Below, one piece after another: positions 58,571 through 64,000 of a stretch of DNA of 64,000 bases; the stretch's first letter is position 1, and each line of letters begins with the position of its first letter. The DNA is from Amphirosellinia nigrospora (lineage: Eukaryota > Ascomycota > Sordariomycetes > Xylariales > Xylariaceae). The notes below the pieces were generated by a model. That model was not told the DNA's origin, made no database searches, and saw only the letters and a program-made list of their open reading frames with translations. The stretch is taken from contig SCHM01000006.1 of the NCBI GenBank assembly GCA_004123355.1, positions 62,001 through 126,000 of the forward strand, in the 5' to 3' direction. Made by a program: the position numbers and the translations under genes.

Positions 58571-61082
58571 ATGGGTCTCCCTAGGCTCGGGTTCGGCAGC
58601 ACTCTGCTGATTCTAGGCCTGATCCTAGTCTTGATGCCCACCAAGGCTGCGGCCTTCGGTGCCGGCAACATCCCTTCTATTGCCCAGGTCGAAGGTCACA
58701 ATTGGCGCCATGGCGATATCGAGGATATGTTGAAGTAAGCTGCATTGTCGAGCCCAACCATCTGCCGAGTCGATCAGTTATCGCCTAACCAGTCTCCGTA
58801 GGACCATCGCCTTCTTACATGGCAAGAAGTGGACGACGTTACTTGTCCAGCGCACCTATTTTGGCAACTGGCTGCGAGACTACTCGCAAGCCGTCGATGT
58901 CGGAAGTCTGAAGGGTGTCAATGCCGAGACTATTCGGGTTCTCGTCTGGATTCTCTCATTTCTAGCGAATGGCTATGCGACGAGGAGTTTGAAGTCACCG
59001 CTGAACGACTTGGCGTCTATCGGCCGAAGAGCACATAGATAACCCACTGGGCTATGCGGACGGCAAAGATGCTAGAGAATTCGATCCGCGTCTCCGCGGG
59101 CTTGTCCTACCCGAGGAGACCGAGATTGACATGCATACCGGCATGAAAAACTACATCGCGAATGAACGAGGTCACTGGGCAACAAGCACAGGCTATCTCA
59201 GGTTCAGCATTGCGCGCAGTATCCACTTTGGCAGGTTGTATACTAGCGGCACCCATGGTAAAGGAAAAGAAGAAGATCTCTGCGAGGCATTGCGGTGTCT
59301 CGGACAATCGCTCCATTGCATGGAGGATTTTAGCGCCCACAGTAACTACTGCGAATTGGCTCTGCGCGAATTGGGCTATCACAATGTTTTCCCCCATTGC
59401 GGTACCAGCACCGAGATCAACCTCCGTGGCCGCCGTGTTTTTCCTCTCGTAACGGGAACTTTCGGCGGTGTTGATTTCTTGCATTCCGTGTTAGGCGAAG
59501 CCAATGACCACTTCACCCAGTCAGAGGTCGACCAACTGGATATTGCCTTGAAGAATTCTGAAAATAGCAGCAACGGGCCCAGTGGTAATACAAGTAGCCG
59601 AGGCCTTGGTAGTAGCCTCTTTGGTGGAAGCAGCGGAGCCTCCGACTTCATTTCACTAGTTGGTTCGCTACCCGGTATAGGAGGCGGTATGGCATCTGAG
59701 GCACAAGATTTGAAGCGCATGGCACAGGAACAGGAGCGAAGAAACGAGCAAAGCAGCGGTTACTCTGGTACAAGGTCGAACGCTAATATCGTCCCGGGTA
59801 TGAGTGAAAGTTTCGACCCTGTCAAGGTTTCCAAGCAGATTTATCCCATTCTGGCATTCCGCGACAAGATCGTCAAATCGATCAATAGAGGGATTGCCAA
59901 GGTCCCCGGACTTGAGAGCCTACTAGAAAAAATTAGTGAGACTTTGACTGCATTCGTTTTAGGCCTACTCGCGCCTTTCATTCGACCTATTATCAACCAG
60001 ATCACGAAGGTGCTCAAGGATGGCTCCTCGGGCGTCATTGCCTCTAGTGCGCATTCCCAACTAGAGCCGTGGACAAATCCCCATTGCACGGACCCAACCC
60101 ACTCCATGCTTTCCAAAGACCATTTTACTAATGTTCTTAACTCATGTGCTGGTCGAATTGCCTCCACTATTCTCCAATATGTTGTTCCGTTAGTCGTCCC
60201 AGATCCAATAATATTAGCCTTGCACTAACTGTTCCGTAGACGAATTCTGTATGCTTGGGAGAATACGGGGGTACCTGTTGACGAAGTTGTCAATGACGTT
60301 ACTAGGGCTTTCCACCACCCAGCTATTCGGGATGAACACATACAAATTCAAAAAGACATGTTTAACACTGTCCGGGAGTGGGCTAACGAGTACCCACGTC
60401 GGCATGAACTTGATCGCATCCTAGGATCGGAGTCAGTCCGTGCCGGAAAAAACCATGTCCAGCATAAGGATGGCGCCAAGGGCCATTCACATGGCGGCGG
60501 TATTTTTGATGGCGGAATCGGGGAGCAGCTTGGTCACGGACGACCAAAAGGATCACTATGGGACCAATGCGCGACCAGAGACTTGGATGCGATGGGCGCC
60601 AAATCAAGTGATCGCCCATCCTCAGGCTATTCCGAACAACCCGGCTCGGGATACGGCAGGCCATCGCCATCACATTATCAGTCCGGAGGACATTCAGGTC
60701 ATCAAGACCCCATCCCTCAAGGTGAAGCTGCAAGTTATTTCTCTGGGTCGGGCCAAAATGCTGGTTATACAAGCCAGGGATACAGCGGTCATACAAGCGA
60801 GGGGTACGGTAGTCGTCCAAACGAGGGGTATGGAGGTTACCCCGGCCAAGGATATGGCGGTCATCCTAGTCAAGGGTATGATGGTCCTGCACAGCAAGGA
60901 TATGGTGGCCATCCGCATCAAGGATACGGCGGTCATCCGCATCAGGGATACGGCGGTCATCCACCCAAGAATATGGCAGGCCGCCTCCCCCTCAACAGGG
61001 CGGTTACCCTCCATATGGACAGGAGCCATGGAGAGGGGCCAGGGGAATCCCCATACCCATACTAGCTGGATTGTGTAAGTAA
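58571..61082 (+). CDS. het-c: HET-C-type heterokaryon incompatibility protein
   Basis: Homologue of Neurospora HET-C, whose allelic variants trigger non-self recognition and cell death when unlike strains fuse. Exon 1 (58571-58734) encodes a hydrophobic leader (STLLILGLILVLMPTKAAA) and GAGNIPSIAQVEGHNWRHGDIEDML. A 67-bp intron precedes exon 2 at 58802 (TYFGNWLRDYSQAVDVG). Then come FDPRLRGLVLPEETEIDMHTGMKNYIAN, SLHCMEDFSAHSNYCELAL and GTFGGVDFLHSVLGEANDHF, the region corresponding to the HET-C domain. A Ser/Gly linker, a hydrophobic ETLTAFVLGLLAPFIRPI segment and a Gly/Tyr/His-rich tail follow, with tandem QGYGGHPH units and IPIPILAGL at the end. Breaks lie at 58,979-58,984 and 59,024 (CC for CCC), near 60,190-60,240 (an intron with CACTAAC branch and GTAG acceptor, donor unclear) and at 60,964 (CCC for CCCC). 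The last stop is 61080. Confidence 0.9.
60780..60965 (+). repeat. Coding 24-bp minisatellite in the het-c tail
   Basis: Units of the type CAAGGATACGGCGGTCATCC encode Gly-Tyr-Gly-Gly-His-Pro repeats. The last three are nearly identical and earlier ones diverged. Unit number may vary between strains. Confidence 0.75.
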
Positions 61083-61809
61083 TTGATGATAAGGCGGCGT
61101 TAAAGGATTGTAATATGAATGGTCGGATACCACGCGTGGAAGGGATTGAGGAGACAAGAAGAACTGAGTTCAAATGACAAGTATAGAGGCAGTCATAAAC
61201 GCATCATGTATCACCAAATCCTTCTCCCTATCAAACCCACCCTGAATAAAAATTCAAACATCTATTTGGTTCGTAACATGGTACGATCCATTGACGTAAA
61301 AACGTATTTTATCTTTAACAGTTACTAAATGGCACCGCGAACATAGTACCTAAAAGCCCGAAACTGATATCGTACAGCCTTGGGAAGGGAAGTGTTAAGT
61401 GATGAAGGCAGAACACATACACATGATACATAATTCAAAGTAGCTTGTGTCCTCATTGTTAAGGTTTGATTACTTGAATAGTAGCATCTACGCCCTATCT
61501 GTGTAGTTCTTGATAAAACGAAGTCATTGAAGTTAAAACAACCACCGTGTATTTATAACAGATACGAGGTTTTTGTGAGAATGTAGATAGGTAATCGTGT
61601 AGTTTGCAAACATATCTTTGAGCACCTAGAGATAAATATAAGCTATTTGGTTCATCGTTAGGAATTTTTTTATTTTCGAATCAACAGCTTTCACTTCGCT
61701 TGCGACTTGAGAACAAAAACTAACACTCACTCACTCACTCGCATCAACATTTCTCAGACTAACCCATTAACCAAAGCCAAAAAAGAACTACCACTCAACT
61801 TCCTTTACG
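61083..61809. other. Intergenic region after het-c
   Basis: AT-leaning sequence with no supported gene. A CACTCACTCACTCGC stretch lies at about 61,725, shortly before the next start. It probably contains the het-c 3'-UTR and the promoter of the small gene. Confidence 0.45.
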
Positions 61810-62144
61810 ATGTGTTCCAACACAAATACTCTCACACTCCCCTGGGGCTGCCTGATTCCCGTTGACCCACAAACCATTGGCCGCTCAACACGACTATTGA
61901 GCATCGAGACGACCTGCAAGTGTTGCTCGATGGGGGCAAGGAGGCGATCATCCGAAAGTACCTCTTCATTTGCGTGCATGAGTTCTACTACAAGGTGTCT
62001 CCCGAGCGCTATGACTCTTTAGTCTGCATGGAGATGGTTCGAGAGCAGGCTGAGCGCCTTGGTCTTGAGCTCGACACTCTTGATATCTGGGATGCTTATC
62101 CTGATGTTTTGCCCCCGAGGCCTAAGAGACGAGTGTCTCAATGA
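61810..62144 (+). CDS. Small unknown protein, probably frameshifted
   Basis: ATG 61810 opens MCSNTNTLTLPWGCLIPVDPQTIG. From about 61,877 the plausible protein continues in another frame as PLNTTIEHRDDLQVLLDGGKEAIIRKYLFICVHEFYYKVSPERYDSLVCMEMVREQAERLGLELDTLDIWDAYPDVLPPRPKRR to the stop at 62144. The second part has good composition and an alpha-helical look. A one-base change near GGCCGCTC would join both parts into about 110 aa. I recognise no family. Confidence 0.5.
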
Positions 62145-62740
62145 TTTAGGCTACGAGGAGACTTATGACGACTGAAATCATCTTTCAACTCTGAATCTTT
62201 GAACTTGATTTAGAACTATCACATCTTTTAATTAGAATAATTTTGTAATAATAATAATAAGAACCCTTGCCCTCGAAAATGGCTTGCTTGATCTGTGAAG
62301 GACTTATATTTAGAAATTTAAACAACGCCTTTCATGAGCAGTACAATCAGTTTGTGAATTACGACAGAGTTACGACACAATCCTTTGTAACAGAGGTGAT
62401 TATTTTGGATAGTAGCTTATGCAGTAATCAAATAATGCATGCTCTATGCCAAAGAATTAAGCACGTTTCTCATACGGTCAGCCTATGTCAGCCTTCGTCT
62501 CCCAATCATAATCTTGCCGTTGCGTACAACACTTATAATCTGGGTTGGATGTATACAACCAGGTGACATCAATTTGGGGTATCTGCAATTCAAATTAGGA
62601 ACAGTATCTAATCTAATAACGCTTATGAATAAAATAGTTAAATGCCGCTTTATTGCATTTCACCCCCTTAGTATCCTGAGGTGATGGTGCGCGGAGGGCA
62701 TTAGAGTCAACTATTGTAGACATGCTGATTAGTGAACATT
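62145..62740. other. Intergenic region before the hydrolase gene 3' end
   Basis: AT-leaning, with an AATAATAATAA microsatellite at about 62,248. Plus frames at 62,267-62,684 overlap each other and have no motif. No gene is supported. Confidence 0.45.
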
Positions 62741-63898
62741 TTAATCCGACATTGCTTGAAATATGCGTTCGACAACACCATATCTCAAGTCCAAGATATT
62801 GTTGTGAGTAGTCTTAGGAATAGTGACGCTGCTGTAGTTGATGAAGTCGCCGCGTTGTTCCGGCCTCCAGCAATCGTCGAACCAAGTTGGTGCAGCCGTG
62901 GTGCCAATCATAGTGTCCGATTCCGCAAAGAAGACCTCGACCTTGAGTGGCGAGGTGTTTCCCGAGTCCCCAAAGCACAGCTCTCTCTCGGCCTGGCCCA
63001 ACGTCGGCACGAGCGTGTCGTAGTCACTCCAAGCACCCCAACACCCGGGTTCTCGTCACGTTTAAGCAGTAGAAGGGCATCTTTACCGAGGCCCCGGAGC
63101 TCCTCTTTCTGGAATCGGGCTATGAGCTCGGGAAGTAGCCTTGCCTCCAATGCTACGTCCTCTGGATCAGCGCCGGGCGCGAGGAAGTCAGGCCCGCGAG
63201 TCAGGGACGGCGTAGATCCGACAAGGTCGCTGAACTGGAAAGCGAGGCCGAGGCCGCTGTGGAAGAACTGGACCAGACGGTCATAGTTGCCGACGAGGGC
63301 GTTGGGCATGAGGCCCACGAGCTTTAGAACAGCAACGCCTGAATGAGAGGTGTGAACCCATGGGGTACAGAGGGCGATGTAAGGACGAGTGGGATGAAGC
63401 AAATGACGGAGATGGAGGAGCACGTTCATGGCGTAGACAGCGCCGGCACTGTACCCGAAGATAGACACCTGTTTGATTCCTAGGTGTTGCAATAGAGCCT
63501 TCACGATGTCGAGCCAGACCTGGATTCGGTGCGCTGGTTCTACGTCCGTGGTGCCGCCGAAGCCAGGCCTGTCGGGACTGATGACGCGCACGCCGTAGCG
63601 CTGGGCGAGTCGGTCCTTGGTCGTGAGCACATAACGGCTGCGGCGCTCCTTGTCAGCTTATTCAACAGAGGAGGACACCTTTCCCTTGGCTTTTAGGGCA
63701 CCGTCTCTTCCCTTACCTCCCTAATAGAGGGCCGCAGAACAGCAGGACGCGCTCATCGTTCCGATGGCCGAAGTCGGCGTAGGTCACCTTGAGCTCTGAT
63801 GGTCGGTTGGCGCCTGAGGGTATTACGAAGGTCTGGTGAAAACGCTCGTCATCTAGATAACGCGATGCTGTGACGTCTGTATCGTTATTGCTCGTCAT
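62741..63898 (-). CDS. Alpha/beta-hydrolase, one frameshift
   Basis: Predicted 359-aa esterase- or lipase-like hydrolase of unknown substrate. Exon 1 is 63717-63898 and exon 2 is 62741-63637. The 79-bp intron (GTAAGG...CGCAG, branch AGCTGAC) joins LLFCGPLLGS to RYVLTTKDRLAQRYGVRVI. Landmarks: oxyanion-side strand VLLFCGP; RVISPDRPGFGGT; nucleophile elbow IFGYSAGAVYA (Ser); acid candidate in VEVFFAESDTMIG (Asp); and catalytic His candidate in PKTTHNNILDL. Near 63,040 the frame breaks between RDENPGV and WGAWSDYDTLVPTLGQ, beside a CCCC run, so one base is missing. No signal peptide is present, so it is probably intracellular. It is the last gene in the window and its promoter continues to the edge. 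Confidence 0.82.
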
Positions 63899-64000
63899 AT
63901 TGGCATTGATTGCAAACTATAGGTAGTGACGGTACCCAGGTAGATCAAGTGAAGTCAAGAGGTGTGGGGCAAATACTCGCTTGGCATTGTATATTCTCGG

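Overview
The window looks like a chromosome piece from a filamentous ascomycete (Pezizomycotina, most likely Sordariomycetes). Genes carry short introns (about 50-150 bp) with GTAAGT-type donors and TACTAAC or CTGAC-type branch points. It also contains typical fungal families (UstYa-like, 2EXR, HET-C, a SIW14-type phosphatase) and a long AT-rich block of the kind left by repeat-induced point mutation (RIP). No tRNA, rRNA, CRISPR array or telomere repeat was seen.

Layout. Positions 1 to about 24,060 are an extremely AT-rich, stop-riddled block without credible genes. It holds a RIP-degraded Ty1/Copia-type retrotransposon with two 260-bp LTRs, a 5-bp target duplication and a recognisable integrase remnant (8720-15873), plus several minisatellites (134 bp, 87-88 bp, 60 bp and about 21 bp units). 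From about 24,060 the composition switches abruptly to normal. In order follow: a truncated orphan reading frame at the border; an O-methyltransferase (-); DPH1 (-); a small Cys-containing protein (+); a palindrome-rich MITE-like element; a six-exon UstYa-like gene (-); a 2EXR protein (+); a GNAT acetyltransferase (+); an unresolved stretch with possible remnants of a membrane-protein gene; RTP1/TANGO6-like (+); a mitochondrial-type PP2C phosphatase (+); an Hlj1/DNAJB12-type J-protein (-) divergent from a small membrane protein (+); a SIW14-type phosphatase (-); a D-amino-acid oxidase (-); an unrecognised 255-aa protein (-); het-c (+); a small unknown protein (+); and an alpha/beta hydrolase (-).

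Two themes stand out. First, about half of the genes contain one or more single-base frameshifts. Many lie in short G or C runs, and one compensating minus/plus pair sits inside the PP2C metal-binding motif. Conserved sequence resumes immediately in the next frame, which points to consensus indels in the assembly more than to real gene decay. Most products below therefore span more than one frame. Second, the candidates for special biology are het-c (allorecognition), the UstYa-like gene (a family of RiPP-modifying oxidases) with an O-methyltransferase 5-6 kb away, and the palindromic element beside it. The genes do not form an obvious single pathway. Most are housekeeping genes (diphthamide synthesis, RNA polymerase II assembly, ER chaperone, phosphatases) interleaved with accessory ones.
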